Positions 23,949 through 32,305 are shown, counted from the first letter of the stretch. The stretch: 57,588 bases of DNA from Umezawaea endophytica (GCF_025061645.1 NZ_JANYMP010000001.1:839102-896689); one strand, 5' to 3'. Notes: a model not told the origin generated them from the letters alone. Numbers and translations are program-made.

Positions 23949-24791
23949 TCACGAGAACGCCGCCGCGTGGTCGGTGACGAACGCCTCGAACGACCGCGCC
24001 CGCCTGCCCACGATCGACGGCACGTCGTCGGTCAGCCAGTCGGAGTCGCCCTCGGCGAAGAGGCTGAGCGCCTGCGCGTTCATCCCGGCGACGACCTCGG
24101 GAACACCCGCGTCGACCATCGCCCGCTTCTGCTCCTCGAACGTGAGCGGGCGGTAGGCGATCCTCCTGCCGAGCACCTTCGTGAGCACCGCCGCCGCGTC
24201 CGCGTAGGACAGTGACTCCGGGCCGGTGAGCCAGTACGTCTTCCCCCGGTGCGGGGCGGGGGCGGCGGCGATCTCGGCGGCGACGGCGGCGACGTCGCGG
24301 GTGTCGACCATGCCGACGCGCCCGTCACCGGCCGACGAGCCGAAGCCGTCCGCCTTGACGATCCCCGGTGCCAGCACGAGGAAGTTCTGCATGTAGGCGT
24401 TGTTCCGCAGGAGCGTGCAGCCGAGCCCGGACGCGATCAGGCCGTTCTCGATCTCGGTCTGGTCGCGCCGCCGGGCGATGGGCGAGTCCGCGGAGGCCTT
24501 GCTGGTGATCTTGACGACGTGGTCGACGCCCGCGCGGACGGCGCTGTCGACCACGGCCAGTTCCTGCGCGGGGACCGCCGGGCTGACGAGCACCACGGCC
24601 GAGGCGCCCTTCACCGCCGCGTCGACGGTCGCCGGATCGCCGAGGTCGCCCCGCACGACGTCCACGCCCGCCCGCGCCAGCTCGGTCGCCTTCCCCTCGT
24701 CGCGGACCAGCACCCGCACGGGCACCCCTCGTCCGGCGAGCAGCCGCGCCGCCTCCGCACCCACCTTGCCCGCGGTGCTGATGAAGATCAT
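23949..24791 (-). CDS. NmrA-family NAD(P)-binding protein (atypical SDR)
   Basis: 280 aa. Rossmann start MIFISTAGKVGAEAARLLAGRGV, then VRGDLGDPATVDAAVKGASAVVLVSPAV and VKITSKASADSPIARRRDQTEIENGLIASGLGCTLLRNNAYMQNF, the typical NmrA/QOR2 pattern. Such proteins sense or use NADP(H), for example as quinone reductases. First gene of a five-gene minus-strand operon divergent from a TetR gene; AT-rich inverted and direct repeats lie between them. Confidence 0.92.
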   Translation of the reverse strand: MIFISTAGKVGAEAARLLAGRGVPVRVLVRDEGKATELARAGVDVVRGDLGDPATVDAAVKGASAVVLVSPAVPAQELAVVDSAVRAGVDHVVKITSKASADSPIARRRDQTEIENGLIASGLGCTLLRNNAYMQNFLVLAPGIVKADGFGSSAGDGRVGMVDTRDVAAVAAEIAAAPAPHRGKTYWLTGPESLSYADAAAVLTKVLGRRIAYRPLTFEEQKRAMVDAGVPEVVAGMNAQALSLFAEGDSDWLTDDVPSIVGRRARSFEAFVTDHAAAFS

Positions 24792-24808
24792 CGTGTCGTC
24801 TCCTGTTC

Positions 24809-24821
24809 GTCCATTGTGGCC
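24809..24821. repeat. Variant of the GTCCACTGTGGAC element
   Basis: GTCCATTGTGGCC, upstream of the NmrA-like gene. See the identical pair at 18160 and 43466. Confidence 0.35.
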
Positions 24822-24834
24822 GGTCCGGGCATAT

Positions 24835-24861
24835 TTTTAGAGTACACCCTAATTTTAGAGT
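24835..24861. promoter_or_regulatory. AT-rich operator: 16-bp imperfect palindrome and TTTTAGAGT direct repeat
   Basis: TTAGAGTACACCCTAA (24837-24852) is a near-palindrome, and TTTTAGAGT occurs twice, 18 bp apart (24835-24843, 24853-24861). It is unusually AT-rich for this genome and lies between the divergent NmrA-like and TetR genes; likely TetR binding site. Confidence 0.6.
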
Positions 24862-24887
24862 TGACTACAAGTTCGTTCCCGTTCGTC

Positions 24888-24893
24888 TAGGCT
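24888..24893 (+). promoter_or_regulatory. Probable -10 box (TAGGCT) of the leaderless TetR gene
   Basis: Six bases separate TAGGCT from the ATG at 24900 and no Shine-Dalgarno sequence is present. Confidence 0.45.
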
Positions 24894-24899
24894 GGCCCG

Positions 24900-25529
24900 A
24901 TGACCGGCCCCGGAATCCGCGAGCTCAAGAAGGCGCGCACCCGACGACTCATCGCGGACACCGCGGCCCGGCTGTTCGCCCAGCACGGCTACGAGAACGT
25001 CTCCGTCAACGACGTCGCGCGCGAGGCCCAGGTCTCCGAGCAGACCGTCTACAACTACTTCCAGACCAAGCAGCACCTGGTCACCGACCGCGACCAGCAG
25101 ATACAGGACCGGCTGTGCGACCTGGTCCGCTCCCGCCCGGCGGGCACCAGCCCCGCGGCGGCCATCCGCGACTACACCCTCGCGTCCGTCGACGCGATCC
25201 GCGCCGTCCCCGCCGAGATCTGGCCGGGCGAACTCGGCCACCTGGCGGCCATCAGCCCCACCGTCCGCAGGCTCGCGCTGGACCTGACCGACCGCCAGGC
25301 CACCGCGCTCGCCGCCGCCATCGGCGACACCACGCCCCTGTCCCCGGAAGTGGCCAGGCTGCACGGCATCGCGCTCTCGGGCGTCTTCCAGATCATCATC
25401 GGCGAAGCGGGCCGACGCACCCTCGAGGGCCAGGACCAGGACCGGATCGCCGACGAGCTGCGCGGCATCGTCGAGAACGTGCTCGACGAACTCGACCGCT
25501 GGTTCACCGCACCGGCCGCGCCGCGGTAG
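24900..25529 (+). CDS. TetR-family repressor
   Basis: 209 aa. Helix-turn-helix: KARTRRLIADTAARLFAQHGYENVSVNDVAREAQVSEQTVYNYFQTKQHLV. The C-terminal domain resembles the TetR_C_11-like all-helical effector fold; ligand unknown. Divergent from the five-gene redox operon and probably controls it together with its own expression. Its stop abuts the stop of the convergent reductase gene with no gap. Confidence 0.94.
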   Translation: MTGPGIRELKKARTRRLIADTAARLFAQHGYENVSVNDVAREAQVSEQTVYNYFQTKQHLVTDRDQQIQDRLCDLVRSRPAGTSPAAAIRDYTLASVDAIRAVPAEIWPGELGHLAAISPTVRRLALDLTDRQATALAAAIGDTTPLSPEVARLHGIALSGVFQIIIGEAGRRTLEGQDQDRIADELRGIVENVLDELDRWFTAPAAPR

Positions 25530-26660
25530 TCACCGCTTCCGGACAGCTCCCGCCATGGCCAGCGCCAGGTGGACGTCGAAGGTGCCCGCTCCGAGGCCGA
25601 TCTCGACGAACCGGTCGAACGCGCCCTGGCCGTCCCGAGCGGCGGCGGTCGCGACGTCCAGCGGCCACGGGCGCCCGGTGAGCCGGGCCAGCACGTCGGT
25701 GTGGCGGAGGTGCGTGCCCAGGTGACGGCGCAGCGCGCGGCGGTACGTTGCCGCCGGGTCGGCGGTCAGCGCCGCGGCGCCCGCGAGGCGACCGGACAGG
25801 ACCGCGTAGTAGATGCCCTCACCGGTCAGCGGGTTGATCAGCGACGCGGCGTCGCCGGTGAGCAGGACCCGGCCGTGACCGACGTCGGGTCGGCCGGTCG
25901 ACAGCGGCAGCCGGTGCCCGCGCAGCCGCAGCGCCGGGAGGCCGGGCAGCAGGTCGCGCAGCCGTTGGGTCAGGTGCGCCCGCGTGGGCGCGGTGGCGCG
26001 GACGAGCTGCCCGTACCCGACGTTCGCGGTCCCGTCCCCGACGGGGAAGGCCCAGGCGTAGGCGGGCCAGTGCTCGGCGGTCATGGTGAGCGACTGCTCA
26101 CCCTCCCGCCACGGCCCGGAACCGGCGTAGCCGCGCAGGGCGATGGCCACCGTGCCGGGGCGGGCGGGGCGGGCACCGCAGTGGCGGCGGACCACCGACT
26201 CGGCACCGTCCGCGCCGACGACCGCCCGCGCGCGGACGGTCCCGTCGACCAGGACCGCGCCGTCGACGGCGGTGACCGTGCGCACCCGGTGGCGGCGCAG
26301 CACGGCGCCCGCTTCCACCGCCGCGCGCACGAGGCGCTCGTCCAGCAGGAATCTGGGCACCACGGCGGCGGGCCGGGCGAACGCGCGGGCGGCCACGACC
26401 CCGCGGGGTGACACCAGCCGCAGCGAGGTGATCGGGCGCGTTCCGCCGACGAGCGCGTCGACGTCGACGCCCAGGTCCGAGAGCACGTCCAGCGCGTGCG
26501 GTGCGACGCCGTCGCCGCACACCTTGTCGCGGGGGAAGTCCGCCGCGTCCAGCAGCAGGACGCGCGCGCTCGGGTCGGCCCGCAGCGCCGCGAGGGCCGC
26601 CGTGGACCCCGCGGGCCCGGCCCCCACGACGACGAGGTCCCACTCGTCGCGCCCGCTCAT
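25530..26660 (-). CDS. Geranylgeranyl-reductase-family flavoprotein
   Basis: 376 aa from the ATG at 26660, which overlaps the previous stop (ATGA). FAD-binding GxGxxG (DLVVVGAGPAGSTAALAALR), the family motif DFPRDKVCGDGVAPHALDVL, GADGAESVVRR, and the second dinucleotide motif VLLTGDAASLINPLTGEGI. This family reduces isoprenoid chain double bonds. In a cluster with a UbiA prenyltransferase it is the best candidate for reducing a geranyl group to dihydrogeranyl. A longer frame to 26804 lacks support. Confidence 0.88.
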   Translation of the reverse strand: MSGRDEWDLVVVGAGPAGSTAALAALRADPSARVLLLDAADFPRDKVCGDGVAPHALDVLSDLGVDVDALVGGTRPITSLRLVSPRGVVAARAFARPAAVVPRFLLDERLVRAAVEAGAVLRRHRVRTVTAVDGAVLVDGTVRARAVVGADGAESVVRRHCGARPARPGTVAIALRGYAGSGPWREGEQSLTMTAEHWPAYAWAFPVGDGTANVGYGQLVRATAPTRAHLTQRLRDLLPGLPALRLRGHRLPLSTGRPDVGHGRVLLTGDAASLINPLTGEGIYYAVLSGRLAGAAALTADPAATYRRALRRHLGTHLRHTDVLARLTGRPWPLDVATAAARDGQGAFDRFVEIGLGAGTFDVHLALAMAGAVRKR

Positions 26661-27679
26661 CGGGCCAACTGGTCGACGGCGAGGGAGAACACCCTCGGCG
26701 CGCGGGCGGCCAGCGGCACGACGCGGCGTGCCAGCGCGGGCCTGCCACGGGTCCACAGCAGGCCGGAGGTCAGCCAGCGGGACCGGCGCGACGTGCCCGC
26801 CCACGCGCGGTCGTAGTCACCGGGCCGGTCGGCGCTCAGGCACCGGACCAGCTCGGCGGCGGCGGTCAAGGACAGCGCCAGCCCTTCGCCGGTCAGCGCG
26901 TCGATGTAGCCGGCGGCGTCCCCGACCAGCAGCACCCGGCCCGCGACCCGGCCGGAGGTCCGCTGGCGCAGCGGACCCGCTCCCCGGACGGCGGAGGCCG
27001 GGGGCGCCCCGGCCAGCCGGGCGGCCAACTCCGGGAACGCCGCCAACTGGTCCGCGAAACCGCCGCGGACGGACGACAGGACCGCGACGCCGATGGTGTC
27101 CTCCGCGATCGGGGTCACGTAGGCCTCCGAGTGCTCAGCCCACGTCACCTCGACCGAATCGCTGAACGGGCGCACGGCGTAGTGGCGCCGCAGCCCCCAC
27201 CGGGGAGCCCCCCGACCGCCGTCGACGGCCAGGCCCACCTCACCGCGCAGCGAGGAGTGCAGGCCGTCGGCGGCGACGAGGTACCGCGCGCGCAGGTCGC
27301 CCACCCGCACGTGGTCGGTGTGCTGGACGATCCCGGCGACCGGGCGCGTCAGCACCGGGACGCCGTGCCGCGCCACCTCGGCGCGCAGCGCGTCGTGCAG
27401 GACGGTGCGCCGGACGCCCCGCCCCGCCCCGTCGCGGAACGCCGCGTGCGCGACGGTCGCCCCCTGCCGGTAGGTGATGCCGTTGATCGGGTGGCCGGGC
27501 GGGTCGACGCCGAGAGCGGCCAGCGCCCGCACCGCGCCGGGCATCAGGCCCTCCCCGCACGCCTTGTCGATGACCCCGGCGCGCTTCTCGCACACCACGA
27601 CGTCCAAACCGGCCCGCGCGCAGCCCAACGCCACCGCGAGCCCGGCCGGGCCGCCGCCCGCCACCACGACGTCACGCAT
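26657..27679 (-). CDS. FAD-dependent hydroxylase/oxidoreductase of the phenolic-lipid cluster
   Basis: 340 aa. GxGxxG flavin motif (VVVAGGGPAGLAVALGCARAG), CGEGLMPGAVRALAALGV, AADGLHSSLRGEV and VLLVGDAAGYIDALTGEGLALSL, as in the flavoprotein monooxygenases (SrsC/AgqC type) that hydroxylate alkylresorcinols toward hydroquinones. Its stop overlaps the next gene by 4 bases and its start overlaps the methyltransferase stop by 8, so it is tightly coupled. Distinguishing hydroxylase from reductase by sequence alone is uncertain. Confidence 0.87.
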   Translation of the reverse strand: MRDVVVAGGGPAGLAVALGCARAGLDVVVCEKRAGVIDKACGEGLMPGAVRALAALGVDPPGHPINGITYRQGATVAHAAFRDGAGRGVRRTVLHDALRAEVARHGVPVLTRPVAGIVQHTDHVRVGDLRARYLVAADGLHSSLRGEVGLAVDGGRGAPRWGLRRHYAVRPFSDSVEVTWAEHSEAYVTPIAEDTIGVAVLSSVRGGFADQLAAFPELAARLAGAPPASAVRGAGPLRQRTSGRVAGRVLLVGDAAGYIDALTGEGLALSLTAAAELVRCLSADRPGDYDRAWAGTSRRSRWLTSGLLWTRGRPALARRVVPLAARAPRVFSLAVDQLAR

Positions 27680-28190
27680 ACGCCGACCGCAGGGCCTCGT
27701 CCTCGGCCCGGATCCGGACGACCAGGAGCCCGGCGTTCAGCACGGTGAACACCGCGGCCGTGAGCCACGCGCCGTGCACCAGCGGCAGGGCGAACCCCTC
27801 GACGACGACGGCGACGTAGTTCGGGTGCGAGCACAACCGGTACGGGCCGCCGGTCACCTTCTCCAGCCCCGGCACGACCACGATCCGGGTGTTCCACTGG
27901 TGGCCGAGGGCGCGGACGCACCACCACCGCAGCACCTGGGCGGCGAGCACCAGGGCCAGCATCGACCACGCGAGCACGGGCCGGAAGCCCGTGTCGCGCG
28001 CCCACACCTCGACCAGGCAGCCCGCCAGCAGCCCGGTGTGCAGCACGACCATGAACGGGTAGTGCGCGAACCCGCTCTCCCGACCGCCGCGCACCAGGCT
28101 CCAGGCCAGGTTCCGCTTGGCCACCACGAGTTCCACCAGGCGCTCGACCGCCACGAGGCCGATGAGGACCGAGTACCAGGCCTGGCTCAC
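27672..28190 (-). CDS. Isoprenylcysteine carboxyl-methyltransferase-family O-methyltransferase
   Basis: 172 aa integral membrane protein with about four or five hydrophobic helices. The GTG at 28190 overlaps the PKS stop (GTGA). The SAM-binding ICMT core is visible: RIVVVPGLEKVTGGPYRLCSHPNYVAVVVEGFALPLV with the conserved HPNY. In type III PKS operons this family (SrsB/AgqB) methylates the phenolic hydroxyl of the alkylresorcinol product, not isoprenylcysteine. Confidence 0.9.
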   Translation of the reverse strand: MSQAWYSVLIGLVAVERLVELVVAKRNLAWSLVRGGRESGFAHYPFMVVLHTGLLAGCLVEVWARDTGFRPVLAWSMLALVLAAQVLRWWCVRALGHQWNTRIVVVPGLEKVTGGPYRLCSHPNYVAVVVEGFALPLVHGAWLTAAVFTVLNAGLLVVRIRAEDEALRSAYA

Positions 28191-29245
28191 CACCGGAGCA
28201 GCACCAGTTCGGCGCAGAAGCCGGGCCCCATCGCCAGCAGCACGCCCCAGTCCCCCGGCGCGGCGGGCCGTTCGGCGAGCGTGTCGGCGAACACGTGCAG
28301 CACGGACGCGGAGGACAGGTTGCCGATCCGGTTGAGCGAGCGCCAGGTCATCGCCAGGTCCTCCGCGTCGAGGGCGAGTACGGACTGGATGGTCTCGATG
28401 ACCTTGGGTCCGCCGGGGTGGCAGATCCACCGCGCCACGTCGTCGACGCCGAGGCCGTGCGGCCCCAGTAGCTGCTCCACGTCGGCGGCCAGGTAGGTCC
28501 GCACCAGGTCGGGGACCTCGACCCCCAGGACGATCTTCAGCCCGCCGCTGCCGACGTCCCAGCCCATGGCCCGCTCGGAGTCCGGGTACTGGTGGCTGAC
28601 GGTGTCCACCACCCGCGGGCCGCCCGCCGAGCGGGGGTGGTCCGCGCCGACCGCCACCACGGCGGCGGCGCCGTCGCCGAACAGGCCCGCCGCGATCGTG
28701 TTGGCGGTGCTGGGGTCCTGGCGCTGCAAGGTGAGCGAGCACAGCTCGACCGACACCAGCACCGCGACCGACGTCGGCCAGCCGCGCAGGAAGTCGTGCA
28801 GCCGGGCGACGCCCGCGGCACCGGCCAGGCAGCCCAGGCCCAGCATCGGCACGCGCTTGACGTCGGGCCGCATCCCGATCCGGGCGGCGATCCTGGAGTC
28901 GAGGGAGGGGACGGCGATCCCCGTGACGGTCGTGGACATCACCAGGTCGACGTCCTCCGGCTCGAGGCCCGCGTCGGCGAGCGCGCCGAGCACGGCCTCG
29001 CAGCCGAGGTCCACCGCGACCGACAGGAAGGCGTCGTTCGCCGCGGTGAACCCGTCCAGTTCGGGGTAGCGCTCGATGGGCAGGGCCAGGTGGCGGGTGG
29101 CGACCCCCGTGTTGTCGTGCAGGCGCTCCGCCAGGGCGCGTGACGTCGGGTCGGGCAGGCAGAGACGGGCGAACAGGTCGGTCAGCATCCGCTGCGGGTA
29201 GCGGTGCGGGGGCAAAACCCCGTGCACCGCCGCTACCGTTGTCAT
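28187..29245 (-). CDS. Type III polyketide synthase (alkylresorcinol-synthase-like)
   Basis: 352 aa from the ATG at 29245; the longer frame upstream is antisense to the UbiA gene. The chalcone-synthase triad is present: Cys in MLGLGCLAGAAGVARL, His in WICHPGGPKVIE and Asn in RIGNLSSASVLHVF; also VELCSLTLQRQDPSTANTIAAGLFGDGAAA. The enzyme condenses malonyl-CoA on a (probably fatty) acyl starter. First gene of the minus-strand operon PKS - methyltransferase - flavoprotein - reductase, matching srsABC of Streptomyces griseus and the agq cluster of Actinoplanes missouriensis. Confidence 0.92.
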   Translation of the reverse strand: MTTVAAVHGVLPPHRYPQRMLTDLFARLCLPDPTSRALAERLHDNTGVATRHLALPIERYPELDGFTAANDAFLSVAVDLGCEAVLGALADAGLEPEDVDLVMSTTVTGIAVPSLDSRIAARIGMRPDVKRVPMLGLGCLAGAAGVARLHDFLRGWPTSVAVLVSVELCSLTLQRQDPSTANTIAAGLFGDGAAAVVAVGADHPRSAGGPRVVDTVSHQYPDSERAMGWDVGSGGLKIVLGVEVPDLVRTYLAADVEQLLGPHGLGVDDVARWICHPGGPKVIETIQSVLALDAEDLAMTWRSLNRIGNLSSASVLHVFADTLAERPAAPGDWGVLLAMGPGFCAELVLLRW

Positions 29246-29252
29246 CCTGCTC

Positions 29253-29275
29253 ACCGTACGGGTCGCGCCTACACT
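29253..29275. promoter_or_regulatory. Overlapping divergent leaderless promoters of PKS and UbiA genes
   Basis: Only 36 bases separate the two start codons. Minus strand: TACGGT (29258-29253) ends 7 bases before the ATG at 29245. Plus strand: TACACT (29270-29275) ends 6 bases before the ATG at 29282. Each -35 region would fall on or near the other gene's start. Confidence 0.5.
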
Positions 29276-29281
29276 CCGCAG

Positions 29282-30130
29282 ATGACGGGAACACCGTTCG
29301 CACCAACGAATCGCGCGCTGGTCAGCGGTCTGGCGGGTTCGTGCCACCCCGTCCCGTCGCTGGCCGTCACGACCGTGGCGGTGCTGCTCGCCATCGGTGT
29401 CGGGCACGGGGTGGGCGGGGTGCTGCTGATCGGCGCCGCCGTGCTGACCGGGCAGTTGTCGGTCGGGTGGTCGAACGACTGGGTCGACAGCGCCAGGGAC
29501 CGCGCCACCGGACGGACGGCCAAGCCCGCGGCGACGGGCCGGGTCCCGGTCCCCGTGGTCGCCGCGGCGGCGGGACTGGCGCTGGCGGCCACGATCGCGC
29601 TGTCCGCGTTGCTGGGCGTTTACGCCGCCACCGCCCTCCTGGTGGGCGTCGCCGCGGGGTGGGCCTACAACCTCGGGCTGAAGGCGACCGCCTGGTCCGG
29701 CGCGCCCTACCTGCTCGCCTTCGGCGCCCTCCCCCTCGGGCCCTACCTGGCGCTGCCCGGCCATCCCTGGCCGCCGTGGTGGGTGCCGGTGGTCGGGGCG
29801 CTGCTCGGGTTCGGCGCGCACTTCGCGAACGTCCTGCCCGACCTGCGCGCGGACGCCGCCACCGGGGTCCGCGGCCTCCCGCAGCGGCTCGGCCCGCGGT
29901 GGGGCGTGGTGGTCATGGCCGTCGCGCTGGCGTCCGCGTCCGTCGTCCTCGCCTTCGGCCCGGCGGGCACGTCGAGGGTGTTCGCCCTGGTCGCCGTGAC
30001 CGGAGGGGTCGCGGGCGCGCTCGGCGCGGTGGTCGCCGCCCTGCGGGCCCCCGACGGGCCTGCGGCGTTCCGGATCACGATCGCCATCGCCGTCCTGGAC
30101 GTCGGGCTGCTGATCGCCGCGACGACGTGA
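29282..30130 (+). CDS. UbiA-family prenyltransferase
   Basis: 282 aa, seven to nine hydrophobic helices. The first Asp-rich motif is NDWVDSARD (Mg-prenyl-diphosphate binding), followed by GRTAKPAATGRV; the second is DLRADAATGVRGLPQRLG. It would attach a prenyl (probably geranyl) group to the phenolic product of the divergent PKS operon, in the membrane. The ATG at 29282 is chosen over an upstream GTG because of the -10 box spacing. The next small gene follows 37 bases later. Confidence 0.9.
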   Translation: MTGTPFAPTNRALVSGLAGSCHPVPSLAVTTVAVLLAIGVGHGVGGVLLIGAAVLTGQLSVGWSNDWVDSARDRATGRTAKPAATGRVPVPVVAAAAGLALAATIALSALLGVYAATALLVGVAAGWAYNLGLKATAWSGAPYLLAFGALPLGPYLALPGHPWPPWWVPVVGALLGFGAHFANVLPDLRADAATGVRGLPQRLGPRWGVVVMAVALASASVVLAFGPAGTSRVFALVAVTGGVAGALGAVVAALRAPDGPAAFRITIAIAVLDVGLLIAATT

Positions 30131-30167
30131 CCGAGCCCTGTCGGCTCCCCGCCGCGGCGGTGGAGCG

Positions 30168-30473
30168 GTGAAGGGCGACGAGCCGCCGCCGAAGACCGAG
30201 GACGGGCACTTCATCGTCGTCTCCGGTCGTCGCTGGCGCGCCACCGACCCGGACATCCCGGAGGCCGTCGCCGCGGAGCTGCGCAAGGCGTTGATGGCCG
30301 CGCGCCGGGACGTCGGCCGAGCGCTGCGCGCCGGGGAGGACCCGGCGTCCGCGCGGGCACGGGTCCAGGTGGCCAAGGTGGCACTGGGCGAGCGCGGCAC
30401 CCCGTGGTGGGAGCAGACCCCCGAGCAGCGCAGGGAGCGCTGGGAGCGGGGGCTGCGCGAGGTCGGGTCGTAG
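30168..30473 (+). CDS. Small conserved actinobacterial protein, function unknown
   Basis: 101 aa from a GTG at 30168. Charged and helical, no signal peptide: HFIVVSGRRWRATDPDIPEAVAAELRKALMAARRDVGRAL, then ALGERGTPWWEQTPEQRRERW. Very similar small proteins are widespread in actinobacteria and are often mislabelled as Tol biopolymer transporters; no transporter feature is present. Possibly co-transcribed with the UbiA gene; no link to the pathway is evident. Confidence 0.78.
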   Translation: MKGDEPPPKTEDGHFIVVSGRRWRATDPDIPEAVAAELRKALMAARRDVGRALRAGEDPASARARVQVAKVALGERGTPWWEQTPEQRRERWERGLREVGS

Positions 30474-30494
30474 GGGCCCGAGCCGCCGAAGAGC

Positions 30495-30517
30495 ATCCAT
30501 GTCCGTGCGGCATGGAT
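30495..30517. terminator. Inverted repeat after the small conserved gene
   Basis: ATCCATG (30495-30501) and CATGGAT (30511-30517) with a 9-base loop. Could be a weak terminator or a regulator site; 30518-30702 shows no gene. Confidence 0.35.
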
Positions 30518-30623
30518 CGGCCGGAGCAGGCATTTCACAGCGCTCTCGGGCGCCACTAGCTTCGTGGTGGCGGCGGGGACCGCGCCGGACGCGGAGGGAG
30601 GGTGTCCACAACGGACGGTTGGA

Positions 30624-30636
30624 GTCCATTGTGGAT
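30624..30636. repeat. Variant GTCCATTGTGGAT element upstream of the SDR gene
   Basis: Differs at two positions from the identical 13-mers at 18160 and 43466. A related GTCCACAACGGAC lies 22 bases upstream at 30602. Confidence 0.4.
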
Positions 30637-30702
30637 GCTCGACCACCACGGCCGAAGCGCCCGCGAACCGCTGATCGACCAACCGCGAACAGGAGAACCA
30701 CC

Positions 30703-31419
30703 ATGACCACCACCGACCAGAAGGTCGCCATCATCACCGGCGCCTCGCAGGGCATCGGCGCGGCGCTCGTCGAGGCGTACCGGAAGCTGGGCTTCGCGGT
30801 CGTCGCCAACTCGCGCTCGATCGCCCCGGCGCGCGAGGCGGACTACGTCACGGTCGCCGGTGACATCGCCGACCCCGCCGTCGCCACCGAGGTCGTCGAG
30901 ACCGCCGTGCGGGAGTTCGGCCGCGTGGACACGCTCGTGAACAACGCGGGCGTCTTCATCGCCAAGCCGTTCACCGACTACACGGAGGACGACTTCCGGG
31001 CCGCGGTCGGCGTCAACCTCACCGGTTTCTTCACCACCACCAAGCTGGCCGTGGCGCAGATGCTGCGGCAGGGCGGGGGCGGTCACGTCGTCCAGATCAC
31101 CACCAGCCTGGTCGACCACGCGAACAGCGGCGTCCCGTCGGTGCTCGCCTCGCTCACCAAGGGCGGCCTCCAGTCCGCGACGAAGTCGCTGGCCGTCGAG
31201 TACGCCAAGCGGGGTGTGCGGGTGAACGCCGTCTCGCCGGGCATCATCCTGACGCCGATGCACGCCCCCGAGACCCACGAGGCGCTGGCGTCGCTGCACC
31301 CGGTGGGGCGCCTGGGCACCACGAGCGACGTCGTCGACGGCGTGCTGTTCCTGGAGAACGCGCCGTTCGTCACCGGTGAGGTGCTGCACGTCGACGGCGG
31401 GCAGAGCGCCGGGCACTGA
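30703..31419 (+). CDS. Short-chain dehydrogenase/reductase-like protein lacking the catalytic Tyr
   Basis: 238 aa; ATG at 30703 with AGGAGA 10 bases upstream. The classical SDR cofactor motif (IITGASQGIGAALVEAY), DTLVNNAGVF and the C-terminal GEVLHVDGGQSAGH are intact. At the active site the Ser is seen (QITTSLVDHANSG), but the Tyr of YxxxK is Ala (VLASLTKGG), with Lys kept. It may bind NAD(P)H without normal dehydrogenase chemistry, or use another proton donor. Converges on the LysR gene 9 bases away. Confidence 0.9.
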   Translation: MTTTDQKVAIITGASQGIGAALVEAYRKLGFAVVANSRSIAPAREADYVTVAGDIADPAVATEVVETAVREFGRVDTLVNNAGVFIAKPFTDYTEDDFRAAVGVNLTGFFTTTKLAVAQMLRQGGGGHVVQITTSLVDHANSGVPSVLASLTKGGLQSATKSLAVEYAKRGVRVNAVSPGIILTPMHAPETHEALASLHPVGRLGTTSDVVDGVLFLENAPFVTGEVLHVDGGQSAGH

Positions 31420-31428
31420 CCCGGCCGG

Positions 31429-32277
31429 TCAGCGGGCGGAGTCGACGGCCGCCTCGGCGAACCGGCGCAGCAGCCGGGGCAGGTGGTCGGGCAGGAAGGC
31501 GATCGAGACCGGACTGGAAGGGGCACCGGTGAGCGGGACGAAGCGCACCGCGGGGTGGATGTTGCGGCGCATCGCCACCTCCGGCACGACACCGATGCCC
31601 CTGTTCGCCGCCACCGACTCCAGCCACTCGTCGAAGTTGCCGGTCTCGACGACCTCCGAGGGCCCGCCGCCGTCGGTCCACGACCACGGGCCGGTGGTGC
31701 CGCTGACGGTGTTGACCACCAGGGGCCACCGGGCGATCTCGTCCCAGCGCAGCCGGTCGGCGGCGGCGAGCGCGGAGTCGACCGAGCAGACGGCGACGCG
31801 CGCCTCGTCGAACAGGTGCACGACCCGCGCGGGCGAGCCCCCGTCGACCGGCCCGCGCACCACGGCGACGTCGATGTGGCCCTGCACGACGGCCGCCAGC
31901 GGGTCGTCGACCCGGATCAGCGAGACCCGGCTGCCGGTGAGCTGTTCGTAGCGGGCCAGGGTCCGCTGGGCCCAGGGATCGGGCAGCAGCCAACTGAACC
32001 CCATCCGGAGGGCCACCTGCTCGCGCGTCGACGCGAGGGCCTGGTCCATGGCGAGCAGCACCTGCTGGGCCCGTTCGAGGAACTCCGCGCCGACCGGGGT
32101 CAGCGAGACGTGGCGGGAGTCGCGGTCGAGCAGGCCGACCTCCAGCGCCGCCTCCAACTGCTTGACGGTGCGCGTCAACGCGGGCTGGGTGATCAGCAAC
32201 TGCTCGGCGGCACGGGTGAACGACAGGTTCTGCGCCACCGCGACGAACGCCCTGAGGTGGCGCAGCTCGACATCCAT
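31429..32277 (-). CDS. LysR-family transcriptional regulator
   Basis: 282 aa. HTH: LRHLRAFVAVAQNLSFTRAAEQL, LITQPALTRTVKQLEAALEVGLLDRDSRHVSLTPVG. The effector domain begins near residue 90. It lies between the SDR (convergent) and the nitronate monooxygenase (divergent, 65 bases) and probably regulates the latter. An inverted repeat CCGTC-N7-GACGG (32306-32322) and repeated TAGGAC lie in the divergent gap. Confidence 0.93.
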   Translation of the reverse strand: MDVELRHLRAFVAVAQNLSFTRAAEQLLITQPALTRTVKQLEAALEVGLLDRDSRHVSLTPVGAEFLERAQQVLLAMDQALASTREQVALRMGFSWLLPDPWAQRTLARYEQLTGSRVSLIRVDDPLAAVVQGHIDVAVVRGPVDGGSPARVVHLFDEARVAVCSVDSALAAADRLRWDEIARWPLVVNTVSGTTGPWSWTDGGGPSEVVETGNFDEWLESVAANRGIGVVPEVAMRRNIHPAVRFVPLTGAPSSPVSIAFLPDHLPRLLRRFAEAAVDSAR

Positions 32278-32305
32278 GATCCACGAGTATAGGACCGCGG
32301 GCCCA

